This document shows positions 10,490-19,500 of a DNA stretch of 64,000 nucleotides, in pieces. Origin of the DNA: Sphingobium sp. (lineage in GTDB: Bacteria; Pseudomonadota; Alphaproteobacteria; Sphingomonadales; Sphingomonadaceae); assembly GCA_035196065.1 (NCBI GenBank), contig CP136575.1, positions 143,501 to 207,500 of the forward strand. The letters run 5' to 3'. The notes beneath the pieces are model-generated. The model saw only the letters and a list, made by a program, of their open reading frames with translations, ran no database searches and was not told the DNA's origin. How positions within the stretch are numbered: position 1 is the stretch's first letter; the number at the start of each line of letters is the position of its first letter. Made by a program: the position numbers and the translations under genes.

Positions 10490-11248
10490 ATGAAAGCACC
10501 CAAAATCCGGATCGATCAACTGCTTGTCGAACGCGGGCTCGCCGAGAGCCGGACGCGGGCGCAAGCCCTGGTGATGGCCGGACAGGTGATGATCGGCGAT
10601 AAAAAGGCCGATAAGCCGGGGTTGCAGATCGCATCCGATGCCGCAGTCAGCGTCAAGGGACAGGACCATCCCTGGGTGTCGCGTGGCGGTGTAAAACTGG
10701 CACATGCGCTCGATCATTTCACCATCGATGTCGACGGGATGACAGCGATTGACGTTGGCTCTTCTACCGGCGGCTTTACCGACGTCATGCTGAGCAAGGG
10801 CGCGCTGCGTGTCTATGCCGTCGACAGCGGCACCAATCAGCTTGCATGGAAATTGCGGCAGGACCCGCGTGTTATCGTCCACGAGCAGACCAGCGCACGC
10901 ATCTTGAACGAAACGCATATCCCCGAAGCGGTCGACCTGATCGTCTGCGACGCAAGCTTCATCAGCCTTGCCAAGGTGCTGGAACGGCCAATGTCCTTTG
11001 CCAAACCCGGTGCGCAGTTGGTTGCACTGATCAAGCCGCAATTCGAGGCTGGGCGCGGCGAGGTCGGCAAAGGCGGCGTAGTTCGCGATGGTGCAGTCCA
11101 CGACCGCGTGTGCGCCGAAGTGCAGGACTGGCTGCACAGCGTTGGGTGGAACGTCAATGGCTTGACAGAGAGCCCGATTACCGGGCCCAAGGGCAATGTC
11201 GAGTTTCTCGTTTGGGCGCATCGCCCGGCACTAATCGCCGACGCCTAA
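10490..11248 (+). CDS. tlyA: TlyA-family rRNA (cytidine-2'-O)-methyltransferase
   Basis: 252 residues: an N-terminal S4 RNA-binding domain (about 1-62, RIDQLLVERGLAESRTRAQALV) fused to an FtsJ-type Rossmann methyltransferase. The SAM-binding motif is AIDVGSSTGGFTDVML. Family members 2'-O-methylate 16S and/or 23S rRNA and are often mislabelled hemolysin A. The longer open frame upstream of 10490 is unrelated sequence overlapping the divergent lipoprotein gene. Its stop overlaps the stop of the convergent nitroreductase gene. Confidence 0.93.
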   Translation: MKAPKIRIDQLLVERGLAESRTRAQALVMAGQVMIGDKKADKPGLQIASDAAVSVKGQDHPWVSRGGVKLAHALDHFTIDVDGMTAIDVGSSTGGFTDVMLSKGALRVYAVDSGTNQLAWKLRQDPRVIVHEQTSARILNETHIPEAVDLIVCDASFISLAKVLERPMSFAKPGAQLVALIKPQFEAGRGEVGKGGVVRDGAVHDRVCAEVQDWLHSVGWNVNGLTESPITGPKGNVEFLVWAHRPALIADA

Positions 11249-11919
11249 TCGAAACCCACAAAGGTCGCTGCCTCCGCCACACTTTTGCGCTCGGAAACCA
11301 CGGCATTGGCGGGAAAGCTCTCATCGGGCCAACCCAGTGCAATGCTTTTCATGATCACCTGATCATCAGCAATGCCGGCATGTTCGCGAACCACCGGCGA
11401 CTGCATGATGCCTTGGCTGTTAATCACTGCACCCAGACCGCGCGACCATGCCGCATTGACCAGCGCAGTTGCGACCGCACCGCAATCAAAAGGGGTGTCG
11501 TCGCTGCCATCAACGACGCGGTCATAAGTGATGATCACGCAGACCGGCGCATCAAACTGACGAAAACCGCGGAGCACCCAGTCCTGCCGTTTTTCGGCAT
11601 CATCGCGCGCGATTCCCATCGCGCCGAACAATTGTTTGGCGACACCAACCTGCCGTTCCCGGTGCACACCGTCAAAGGCATTTCCGGTTCGAAACTCGCG
11701 TGATTGCGGGACGCCCGCCAACGTACGCTCGGTATTGCCTTTGCGGATGCGATCGAGCGGTTCGCCAGTGATCACGTAGAAGTTCCACGGCTGGGTATTC
11801 ATCGACGAAGGCGCCCGCATCGCAAGCTGCAATATTTCCTCGATCAATTTCTGCGGCACGGGATCAGGCTTGTACCCGCGAATGCTGCGCCGCCCCATGA
11901 CCACCGAATCGAAATCCAT
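11245..11919 (-). CDS. nitroreductase family FMN oxidoreductase
   Basis: 224 residues, normal family length. The N-terminal FMN-binding motif MGRRSIRGYKPDPVP and the substrate/FMN segment MRAPSSMNTQPWNFYVITG are typical, as is the ALVNAAWSRGLGAVINSQG block. The reaction is probably NAD(P)H-dependent reduction of nitro compounds or quinones; the natural substrate is unknown. ATG at 11919 follows a GGGGAAGAGC stretch, and the longer upstream frame is not family-like. It lies between tlyA and the FNR-box-controlled stress gene, so redox control is plausible. Confidence 0.9.
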   Translation of the reverse strand: MDFDSVVMGRRSIRGYKPDPVPQKLIEEILQLAMRAPSSMNTQPWNFYVITGEPLDRIRKGNTERTLAGVPQSREFRTGNAFDGVHRERQVGVAKQLFGAMGIARDDAEKRQDWVLRGFRQFDAPVCVIITYDRVVDGSDDTPFDCGAVATALVNAAWSRGLGAVINSQGIMQSPVVREHAGIADDQVIMKSIALGWPDESFPANAVVSERKSVAEAATFVGFD

Positions 11920-12083
11920 ATCGCTCTTCCCCCGTTTTTGGCCGTTAATTGTAAAGCCGCTATTCTCGATCCGACATAACGCAAATTCGGTCGGGCAAAA
12001 GCCTTGATTTACGATGCGACGGGAACCGTCCGGCAAGGGGGCCGTTACCCCTATCGTATGACAGCCTAAGCCATGCGAGCGAT

Positions 12084-12097
12084 TTGATTTCCATCAA
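12084..12097 (+). promoter_or_regulatory. FNR/Anr-type binding site
   Basis: TTGATTTCCATCAA is a perfect match to the FNR-family consensus TTGAT-N4-ATCAA. It lies 59 bp before the ATG of the universal stress protein gene. An FNR-like regulator with four candidate cluster cysteines is encoded next to that gene. Confidence 0.85.
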
Positions 12098-12155
12098 TGC
12101 GCGTTCATTTGTCGTTGTTAGTTTCATTCCGATGGTTTCGAAGGAAAGAAAGACG

Positions 12156-12968
12156 ATGAAATCTATAATTTTGCATGTGCATGGTGACGAAGGTTTTTCA
12201 AACCGCATGGATGTCGCGCTTGATCTGTGCCGTGCGCATGACGCCCATCTGACCTGCATCCATGTAACGCCCTACGCCGCCTATGCGTCGTTCGATGCAG
12301 CCGGCGGCATGTTTGCCAGCGGCGTTTTGATCGAGGAACTGAACAAGCAGCAAGCGACGATGCAGGCCGACGTAGAAAAGCGGTTAGCGCATGAAGATGT
12401 GCGTTGGGATTGGCAAAGCTATGATGGCGATGTGGCGCAAACGCTTGTGTCTGCATCTGCACTTGCCGATCTTGTCGTGCTCGGTCAGGCGAGTGCGGCA
12501 CCCCGTTCGGGCAACGCCGCCTTGCCGATCGTTGATGATGTTTCAGTAAATGCGGGTTGTGCAGTGCTGGTTGTTCCCGAAGGATGCAACCGTTTCCAGT
12601 CGACGGCACCGGCAGTTATTGGGTGGAATGCTTCCGAACAATCGGCGCGCGCCATCAGGCAGACATTGCCGATGCTAAAACTCGCCTCGTCGGTTCATTT
12701 GGTATCGATCAGTGTTGAGGATGACGATTTTCCTCAATTGGGGGCATCCACCTATCTCTCACGCCATGGTATTTCTTCGGAACTGCACATCATTGACGCC
12801 AAAGGGCGCAATGCCGAAGAGGAATTGCATCGTTTCGCTGTCAATCAGGGTGCTGGCATGCTGTTGATCGGGGCATATGGTCATTCGCGCCTACGCGAAA
12901 CGCTTTTAGGCGGCGTGACCCGTTTTCTTACATTACGCGCCAAATTACCTCTGGTGCTCGGACGTTAA
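12156..12968 (+). CDS. universal stress protein (UspA-like, tandem)
   Basis: 270 residues, the length of two Usp domains. The second domain ends with the ATP-binding signature GAYGHSRLRETLLGGVTRFL (a G-2x-G-9x-G-S/T type loop). The first half starts MKSIILHVHGDEGFS. Likely a cytoplasmic nucleotide-binding protein for low-oxygen or stationary stress survival, as with FNR-controlled Usp proteins in other proteobacteria. ATG at 12156 has AAGGAAAG upstream. A perfect FNR box lies 59 bp upstream, and the convergent neighbour encodes an FNR-like regulator, so it is probably induced under oxygen limitation. Confidence 0.9.
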   Translation: MKSIILHVHGDEGFSNRMDVALDLCRAHDAHLTCIHVTPYAAYASFDAAGGMFASGVLIEELNKQQATMQADVEKRLAHEDVRWDWQSYDGDVAQTLVSASALADLVVLGQASAAPRSGNAALPIVDDVSVNAGCAVLVVPEGCNRFQSTAPAVIGWNASEQSARAIRQTLPMLKLASSVHLVSISVEDDDFPQLGASTYLSRHGISSELHIIDAKGRNAEEELHRFAVNQGAGMLLIGAYGHSRLRETLLGGVTRFLTLRAKLPLVLGR

Positions 12969-13666
12969 GCGGCAACAGACAGATCTTCCAGTCGGCGCCG
13001 GTCCTTGATGATGACACTGCGCCTGTCGGGTAGTTCGATGATATCCGCATCCTTCAGCTTGGTCAGCTGACGGCTGACCGTTTCGATGGTGAGGCCCAAG
13101 ACATCGCCCATTTGCTGGCGATCCATCGGCAGTTCGAAACGGTCGAGAAACGGCTCAATTGCGCTGCAGCCGGTTGCACCCAAACGGTTCGATACCTCAA
13201 TCAGCAAGGTGGCGATCCGCTCACTTGCGGTCTTGCGACCTAGAAGCATCATCCATTGCCGCGCCCGATCCAATTCATCGAGCGTGCGCTGCAACAATTT
13301 ATGCTGCAGATTGGGGTGATCCTTTGCGAAACTGTCAAAGGCAGATCGCGTAAAAATGCACACCTCGGCCTCGGTTAAGGCGGTAATCCCGTAGGGGCTT
13401 TCCTTGCCAAAAGGACGACCGATGAAATCGGAGGGAAAAACCACACCGACAATCTGTTCGCGTCCGTCGGCCGTGGACACTGATAATTTCAAGACGCCGC
13501 GAATAACGTTGGCGACGACCAGCGATTCATCGCCCTCCCAGACAAGAGTTTGACCCCGGGCGACCTGCTGTTTGCGGCCCAACTTGCCAAGCATAGCCAA
13601 TTCATCGGGTTCCAGCGCCGAACAGATCGCACGATTGCGGACGAGGCATTCATCACAATCAAACAT
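12965..13666 (-). CDS. FNR-like Crp-family transcriptional regulator
   Basis: 233 residues: a cyclic-nucleotide-binding-type sensor domain, a dimerisation helix and a C-terminal winged helix (MGDVLGLTIETVSRQLTKLKDADIIELPDRR). Cysteines at 4, 7, 15 and 103 match the FNR pattern, three clustered near the N-terminus and one in the barrel, so an oxygen-labile [4Fe-4S] cluster is likely. The recognition helix E..SR agrees with TTGAT half-sites. It should activate the neighbouring stress gene through the box at 12084. FixK-type alternatives usually lack the N-terminal cysteines. It is the last intact core gene before the island boundary. Confidence 0.88.
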   Translation of the reverse strand: MFDCDECLVRNRAICSALEPDELAMLGKLGRKQQVARGQTLVWEGDESLVVANVIRGVLKLSVSTADGREQIVGVVFPSDFIGRPFGKESPYGITALTEAEVCIFTRSAFDSFAKDHPNLQHKLLQRTLDELDRARQWMMLLGRKTASERIATLLIEVSNRLGATGCSAIEPFLDRFELPMDRQQMGDVLGLTIETVSRQLTKLKDADIIELPDRRSVIIKDRRRLEDLSVAA

Positions 13667-13837
13667 TGTCCTTGGCTATCGGACAACAGCACCAAGTGCA
13701 ATCCGTAATGGCCGCGCTGATACTTAATCGGCCTACAGCCGGAAGGGGCGCGTCTTGACGAGACAGATTGGCGCTCAATTGCCTCGGTTACGGCGATCGC
13801 ATAAACCAGTTCCACGACCTGAATTTGTAGCAGACAA

Positions 13838-13860
13838 CAAAAAAGCCGCCCGAAGGCGGC
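13838..13860 (-). terminator. terminator of the interrupted tRNA-fMet gene
   Basis: On the minus strand GCCGCC-TTCG-GGCGGC is followed by TTTTTT, a classic intrinsic terminator. It sits ten bases beyond the CCA of the tRNA fragment, so it belongs to the original tRNA transcript. Confidence 0.85.
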
Positions 13861-13870
13861 TGCTTTGTGT

Positions 13871-13915
13871 TGGTTGCGGGAGTAGGATTTGAACCTACGA
13901 CCTTCAGGTTATGAG
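13871..13915 (-). tRNA. 3' half of initiator tRNA-Met(CAU): island attachment site
   Basis: Reading the minus strand, the segment starts CTCATAACCTGAAGG (anticodon loop CAU). It continues through the T-arm GGTTCAAATCC to CCCGCAACCA with encoded CCA. The A before ACCA (the C1-A72 mismatch type) indicates initiator tRNA. Sequence 5' of the anticodon loop does not fold as a tRNA, so the 5' half is absent. Tyrosine integrases commonly target tRNA 3' halves, and one is encoded 1 kb inside. The fragment is therefore the chromosomal-side copy of the attachment repeat, and a complete tRNA should lie at the far island end. Confidence 0.85.
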
Positions 13916-14210
13916 CGGTGTTTTTCCACTTTAGATCAATCACTTATTTTTACGATAACCTTCGCTATCACCCGACTATATGGGCGTCAATCGTATATTT
14001 CGATTTAGCAAATTTGCGATGATTTTAGCTGCGGTTTTCTCCCTCTTGCTTCCTATGTGATTCCGAAACTCTGCAGAATGATTGCCCGTAAGCTGCGACA
14101 ATCATCCGAATCATGTCGCAAAGGCATGGTCAAGGGAGCTGGGCTCATTAGAGTCGTTGACTGTCTAAAACCTCTATCGCACGCGTCACCTACGCGATGG
14201 AGTGTCCGGA
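13916..14210. other. island left-end intergenic region
   Basis: No gene is supported here. The stretch is more A/T-rich than the core and probably contains integrase arm-binding sites and the promoter of the next gene. A short imperfect inverted repeat (GCGACAATCAT...ATCATGTCGC, around 14,095-14,120) is visible. Confidence 0.4.
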
Positions 14211-14726
14211 ATGACAAGATTCCAATTATCTGAACCCCAGCAACTCATCCTCAGATCTGCCTGTGAGCGACCTGATGGCTACATCTTTCCGGTTGAGCAC
14301 TCATTCAAAGGCGGAGCCATTGGCAATGTTTGCAAAAGCCTTCTTGCCCGCGGCCTGATAGAAGAGATTTGCTGCGCTGCACCCGATGTCATCTGGCGCT
14401 ATGATGAAGCCCTTGGGCCTTTGACGTTAAAGGCCACTCCCCTCGCCTACTCAGCCTTAGGTTTACGCAATGATGAAGCGCAGCTTCTCAGGACGACCGT
14501 AGCTTCTCCCTACCCCCTTCCAAAGGCGAACAGGACGGAACAGCTTATCGAACTGCTGCGTCAGCCCAGCGGTGCATCAGTGGCAGAAATTCATAGTATG
14601 ACGGGTTGGCAACCGCATTCCATTCGCGGTCTGATTTCAGGCACTTTGAAAAAGAGGATGAAGCTGTCTGTGCGGACAATTCGGCAGGATGGCGCTGGAT
14701 GCCGATACCAGTTAACGGACCTCTGA
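14211..14726 (+). CDS. DUF3489 domain protein
   Basis: 171 residues. The C-terminal 60 residues (RTEQLIELLRQPSGASVAEI, MTGWQPHSIRGLISGTLKK) match the DUF3489 winged-helix-like domain, which is frequent in mobile elements of alphaproteobacteria. The N-terminal 100 residues look like another small helical domain (LSEPQQLILRSACERPDGYI). ATG at 14211 has GGAG eight bases upstream; an in-frame GTG nine bases earlier is less likely. It lies just before the integrase gene in the same direction, so a control or excision role is possible but unproven. Confidence 0.75.
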   Translation: MTRFQLSEPQQLILRSACERPDGYIFPVEHSFKGGAIGNVCKSLLARGLIEEICCAAPDVIWRYDEALGPLTLKATPLAYSALGLRNDEAQLLRTTVASPYPLPKANRTEQLIELLRQPSGASVAEIHSMTGWQPHSIRGLISGTLKKRMKLSVRTIRQDGAGCRYQLTDL

Positions 14727-14931
14727 TTCGGCACACCGGCTAGAAATCGAACCTGGAGATCCACGCCAAATTACGCGTCTTTTCGAATTACTATTATATT
14801 TCTGTAAGTTAGTTGACTTAACCAAGAGTGCTGAGCACCTATGATTTTGCGGGTTTGCTCCCTTATCGTTCGGCCGCCAACGAACACCTAGGCCCCAACC
14901 CCGCGAAGCAAAATTCAACTATGGGGCTTCT

Positions 14932-16089
14932 ATGTCCAAACTTACTAAACGCATAATCGAAGCTGCAGAGCCAAGTTCAAAGGAGCTCTACATTTGGGAT
15001 AAGGCTTTGCCAGGATTTGGCCTGCGCGTGATGCCGTCAGGTCGAAAAAGCTTCGTTGTACAATATCGAGCCGGACGGCGATCTAGGAGGATAACGCTTG
15101 GCTCTGCGGCAGTCATCACGCCGGAACAGGCGAGGACCAGAGCGATCGCAATTATTTCAGAAGCACGCTCAGGCAAAGATCCAGCAGCCGACCGGGATAC
15201 TGAGCGCAAAGCCATGCTTGTCATCGAGCTCGCTCAACGGTTTGATGAGCAACATATTGCCATTCGGATAAAGGAAAGCACGGCGCGGGAATACCGCCGC
15301 AATCTTCGCCGGTTTATTCTACCCGCCATAGGTCGCATGAAGGTTACAGAGGTCACACGCGCTGACGTTGCAAAGTTCCATCACGACCTCAGGCACATCC
15401 CCTATCAGGCGAATCGCTGCCTCGAGATCATATCCAAGATGTTCAATCTCGCAGAGGTCTGGGGATTGAGGGCAGATGGCAGCAACCCGAGGCGCCACCT
15501 CCAGAAATACCCCGAAAAGAAACGCGAGCGCTACTTAAGCCCAGCAGAATTAAAACGGGTTGGAGAGGTTTTGCGGGAAGTGGAAGATGAGGGCCGCGAA
15601 TTGACCTCGGCGGTGCTGGCTATCCGTTTGCTGATCTACACCGGCTGCAGGTTGAGCGAGGTCACTAAGCTAAAATGGGAATATGTAGACCTAGAGGGTT
15701 CAGCCCTTCACCTGCCTGATTCAAAAACCGGAGCCAAGACTGTTCATATTGGACGGCCGGCAGTCGAGTTGCTTGAGAACGCACCCGTGATCGTTGGCAA
15801 CCCTTGGGTGATTACTGGCAAGATTGAAGGCGGACGCCTGACCGATCTTCAGCCTTTTTGGCAGCGGATCCGCGCGCGCGCCGGCCTGCACGATGTGCGC
15901 ATCCATGATTTACGCCACACATTTGCATCAACAGCCGTCGGCGCGGGACAAAGCCTACCAATGATAGGAGCACTTTTGGGACACACGCAGGTTCAAACGA
16001 CTGCGAGATATGCCCACCTTGCTTCCGCCCCAGTCAAAGGAGCTGCTGAAATTATTAGCGATCTGTTGGAACGGGCTCTGACAGATTGA
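14932..16089 (+). CDS. int: tyrosine-type site-specific integrase
   Basis: 385 residues, P4-like island integrase. The N-terminal arm-binding domain (DUF4102 type: LTKRIIEAAEP, WDKALPGFGLRVMPSGRKSFVVQYR) is followed by a SAM-like core-binding domain and the catalytic domain. Active-site residues are visible: R in TGCRLSEV, HDLRH, GH in LLGHTQVQTTA and the nucleophile Y in ARYAHL. It should recombine the island with tRNA-fMet, whose 3' half lies 1 kb upstream. The last 213 bp recur downstream at 22,099 as part of a duplicated block. Confidence 0.95.
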   Translation: MSKLTKRIIEAAEPSSKELYIWDKALPGFGLRVMPSGRKSFVVQYRAGRRSRRITLGSAAVITPEQARTRAIAIISEARSGKDPAADRDTERKAMLVIELAQRFDEQHIAIRIKESTAREYRRNLRRFILPAIGRMKVTEVTRADVAKFHHDLRHIPYQANRCLEIISKMFNLAEVWGLRADGSNPRRHLQKYPEKKRERYLSPAELKRVGEVLREVEDEGRELTSAVLAIRLLIYTGCRLSEVTKLKWEYVDLEGSALHLPDSKTGAKTVHIGRPAVELLENAPVIVGNPWVITGKIEGGRLTDLQPFWQRIRARAGLHDVRIHDLRHTFASTAVGAGQSLPMIGALLGHTQVQTTARYAHLASAPVKGAAEIISDLLERALTD

Positions 16090-16483
16090 TGCAATCTGAG
16101 ATTCATTTTTCACATGACGTGATTTATGCTTCTGAAAAACTTATGAATATCTGGCCAAATAACATCGATTAAATGATTTTTTATTTGAATGTTGACGGTT
16201 GATTGCGATTGAGATTGTTTCCCTTCCCGGGTGGTAGGGGGATCTCGCTATGACATTTTCAACCTTGGGCAGGCTTGCACTCACATTTGGCATGGTTGCC
16301 AGCGCGACCGTTGCTGATGCGGCCGAAACAATCACTTATAAATATGACGCCAAGGGACGCCTGATCGAGGTCAAACGAACAGGCACGGTCAACAACAACG
16401 TCACCACAACATACAGCCATGACAAGGCTGACAATCGCAAGAATCTAACGACCACCGGATCGCCCAACGCACCGCCGCCCTGA
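15871..16483 (+). repeat. 613-bp repeat, copy 1 (int 3' end + leader gene)
   Basis: This block is repeated at 22,093-22,705, exactly 6,222 bp downstream, with one mismatch seen (G/A in the leader gene). It begins inside a CGCGCGCGCG run in the integrase gene and ends at the stop of the 77-residue leader gene. It contains a non-coding stretch of about 160 bp with a TTGACG element (16,192) shared by all three leader copies, probably the RHS operon promoter. Confidence 0.95.
16250..16483 (+). CDS. small secreted YD-repeat leader protein, copy 1
   Basis: 77 residues: a Sec signal peptide (LGRLALTFGMVASATVADAAE) followed by a single YD/RHS repeat pair (TYKYDAKGRLIEVKRTG, TTYSHDKADNRKNLTTTG) and the tail SPNAPPP. 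It stands 52 bp before the large RHS gene. Two further copies (22,472 and 33,122) precede RHS genes, and a longer 189-residue relative precedes the minus-strand RHS pair. The tail resembles the start of the proline linker in that longer form, so it may be a shortened version. Its role is unknown; co-secretion or a cap for the RHS shell are possibilities. Confidence 0.8.
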   Translation: MTFSTLGRLALTFGMVASATVADAAETITYKYDAKGRLIEVKRTGTVNNNVTTTYSHDKADNRKNLTTTGSPNAPPP

Positions 16484-16535
16484 TCGGCTATCAGCCAAAC
16501 TCAATTCAATATCTCGAAATCGACGGAGAAAAACG

Positions 16536-19500
16536 ATGCTGAATTCGCGGCAGGGGACTTTTTGCACGCGTGATATGTTGCGTCTGGTGATGCTATCGAG
16601 CACTGTTATTGCTAGCGGTTTGGTGACGCCTGCCTTTGCGCAAAGCGGGCCCGGGTCAATCGCGCCGCCTCCCGTCCGCCGCGTCGTCGACGACAATGGC
16701 GTCGACGTCATTCGCGGTACGTTCAATGTGCGCACGCCAGCGATCGCAATCGGCAACGGCGATACCGGCCTTTCGTTCCAATCCGAAAACATGGGCGAAG
16801 GCTATTACAGTCTGATGCGTGCGGGGATCGTGCAGAATGGATCTACCTATATCGTCACTGTAGGGGGCGTGAGCGATAGCTTCACCCTGTCCGGCGGCAT
16901 CTTTACGCCGACCGAAACCAATGGCGCGACGCTGACGCAGAGCAGCGTCAATCTGACCTATACCTCGCGCAACGGGACCGTGGTCAACCTTCTCCAAAAT
17001 ACCAGCGGTTCGTCCTATTGGGATGCGGGCTATGCCCGCGTCACCTCAATAGTGGCGCCGAACGGAACAAAAACCGACTTTACTTATAAAGTTGTGACTT
17101 ATTGTCCAGGCGGACTCGAAAGTGGGATCTGTCCTTCAGGCAACAAAAATGCGCTTCGGTTGCAATCAGTTACCAACACCAACGGATACCAACTGAAATT
17201 CACTTACCAGTCGAACACGCTCAACGATCTCGTAGTAGGACAATCCTATGATGAATGGTCGAAAGTCACCAATGTCCGAACGATCAACAATGCGGTCGAA
17301 TATTGCAATCCGGCGGCGGATAGCTGCACTTTCACCAACAGCTGGTCGTCGCTGACATATGGAAGCAATGCTGCGGGTGCCACCGTCACCGACCCGCTCA
17401 ATCGAGTTACCACTTACACACAGGCGGTGAACGGAGCGGGGATCGTCACCAGTCGCGGCGTACGCAGGCCCGGCGCGTCGAGCGACAATGTCACCGCGAC
17501 ATTCGCGCTGTTTGGCATGTTCTATCGTGTCTCTTCCGTCACCAATGAAGGCGTAACCTTTAACTACAACTACAGCGATGTAGGCTCGCAGCGCACCACC
17601 ACCGTTACCGATCCCAATGGTGGGGTGCGGACCTATGTGGGCGATATCAACACCTTCCGCCTGCTATCCTATAAGGACGAACTCAACCGGACTACAAGCT
17701 ACACCTATGATGCCAGCAACCGGCTGAGCCGTATCTCCGCGCCCGAGGGCAATTATGTCGAATACAACTATGATGCGCGCGGCAATGTGACGACCACGAC
17801 CAATGTCGCAAAGGTAGGATCGGGCTTTGCCAACATCGTTACATCAGCTGCTTTCCCGGCGAGCTGTACCAACCAGAAGATCTGCAATCAGCCGACGAGC
17901 ACAACCGATGCGAAGGGGTTTGTTACCGATTATACCTATGACGCGACTCATGGCGGTGTGTTGACGGTCACTGCGCCTGCAGCCACCGCTGGCGGAACGC
18001 GTCCGCAGACGCGGTATACATATGGCACAAGGCAGGCCTATTACCGCAATAGCGCGAATTCAATCGTTGCTTCTGGCCAGAACCACAATCTCGTCACTCA
18101 AGTGTCAGCATGCCAGACCGGCACGAGTTGCCCCAGCACGGCCGATGAGGTCCGCACGACGGTCAATTGGGGGCCGCAGGCCACGGGCACCCCCAATAAC
18201 CTCAATCCCGCCTCGGTCGGTTCGGGTTCGGGCAACGGATTCCTCACGGCAACAAATGCATATACATTTGACAATGTCGGAAACCTGTTGACGATCGATG
18301 GGCCGCTCAGCGGAACAACCGATACAACGCGCGCTCGTTACGATGCCGCCCGCCAGGTTGTCGGCGTAGTTGGCCCCGATCCCGATGGCGCGGGCGCACG
18401 CAAGCATCTCGCTAAACGCCTGACCTACAATCTCGATGGTCAGGTGACCAATCAGGAACTGGGCAACGTGAACAGCCAGTCAGATGCCGATTGGAACGCA
18501 ATGACCGTATCGCAAAATGTGGTTACTTCCTATAACAGCAACGCCCGCCCCGTGAAATCGGAACTCAAATCGGGCGCGACTACCTATGCCGTCAGGCAAA
18601 GCGATTATGACGGCCTTGGCCGCGTCAAGTGCACTGTCACCCGCACGGACAGCGCACAATGGGCCAGCCAGACCGACGCCTGCACGCCGCAAACGAGCAA
18701 TGTGACAACAGGCCCTGACCGGGTGGCCAAGCGCATCTACAATGCCGCAAGCGAAGTGACCCAAGTGCAAACCGCAGTCGGCACCGCCGATCAGGCGAAT
18801 GAGGCAAGCAGCACCTATAGCAATAACGGCAAGCTACTTACGCTGACTGATGCCGAAAACAACCGCACCACATATGAGTATGACGGGTTCGACAGGACGA
18901 CGAAAATCCGCTACCCCAATGGCGCACAAGGATCGCAGGTAAGTTCGAACGCCGATTTTGAGCAGATGGTCTACGATGCCAACAGCAATGTCACCCAGCG
19001 ACGCCTGCGCGACGGTCAGCTGCACAATTTCACCTATGACAATCTCAACCGCGTGACGCTGAAGGATTTGCCCGGCAGCGAACCCGATGTCAGCTATAAC
19101 TACGATCTGATGAGCCGCGTGATCCATATCAGCCAGACGGGCAATACGCTCGGCTTTGCCTATGACGCATTAAGCCGCAATACCCAGCAATCGGGTCCGC
19201 TCGGCAATTTGAATTACAGCTATGATGTCGCAGGGCGCCGGCTCAGCACGCAATATCCTGGCAGCACGGCGCTGACGGTGAATTACGATTATGATGTAAC
19301 CGGTAAGATAACCACGATCCGAGAAAATGGCGCCACCTCGGGCGTCGGCGTGCTTGCAAGCTATGCCTATGACAATCTCGGCCGACGCACTTCGGTGACG
19401 CGCGGCAATGGGACAGTGACGAGCTATACATTCGATCCGGTCTCGCGGCTGTCCGCGTTGACGCAGGATTTGGCAGGCACGGCGCACGATCTGACCGTGA

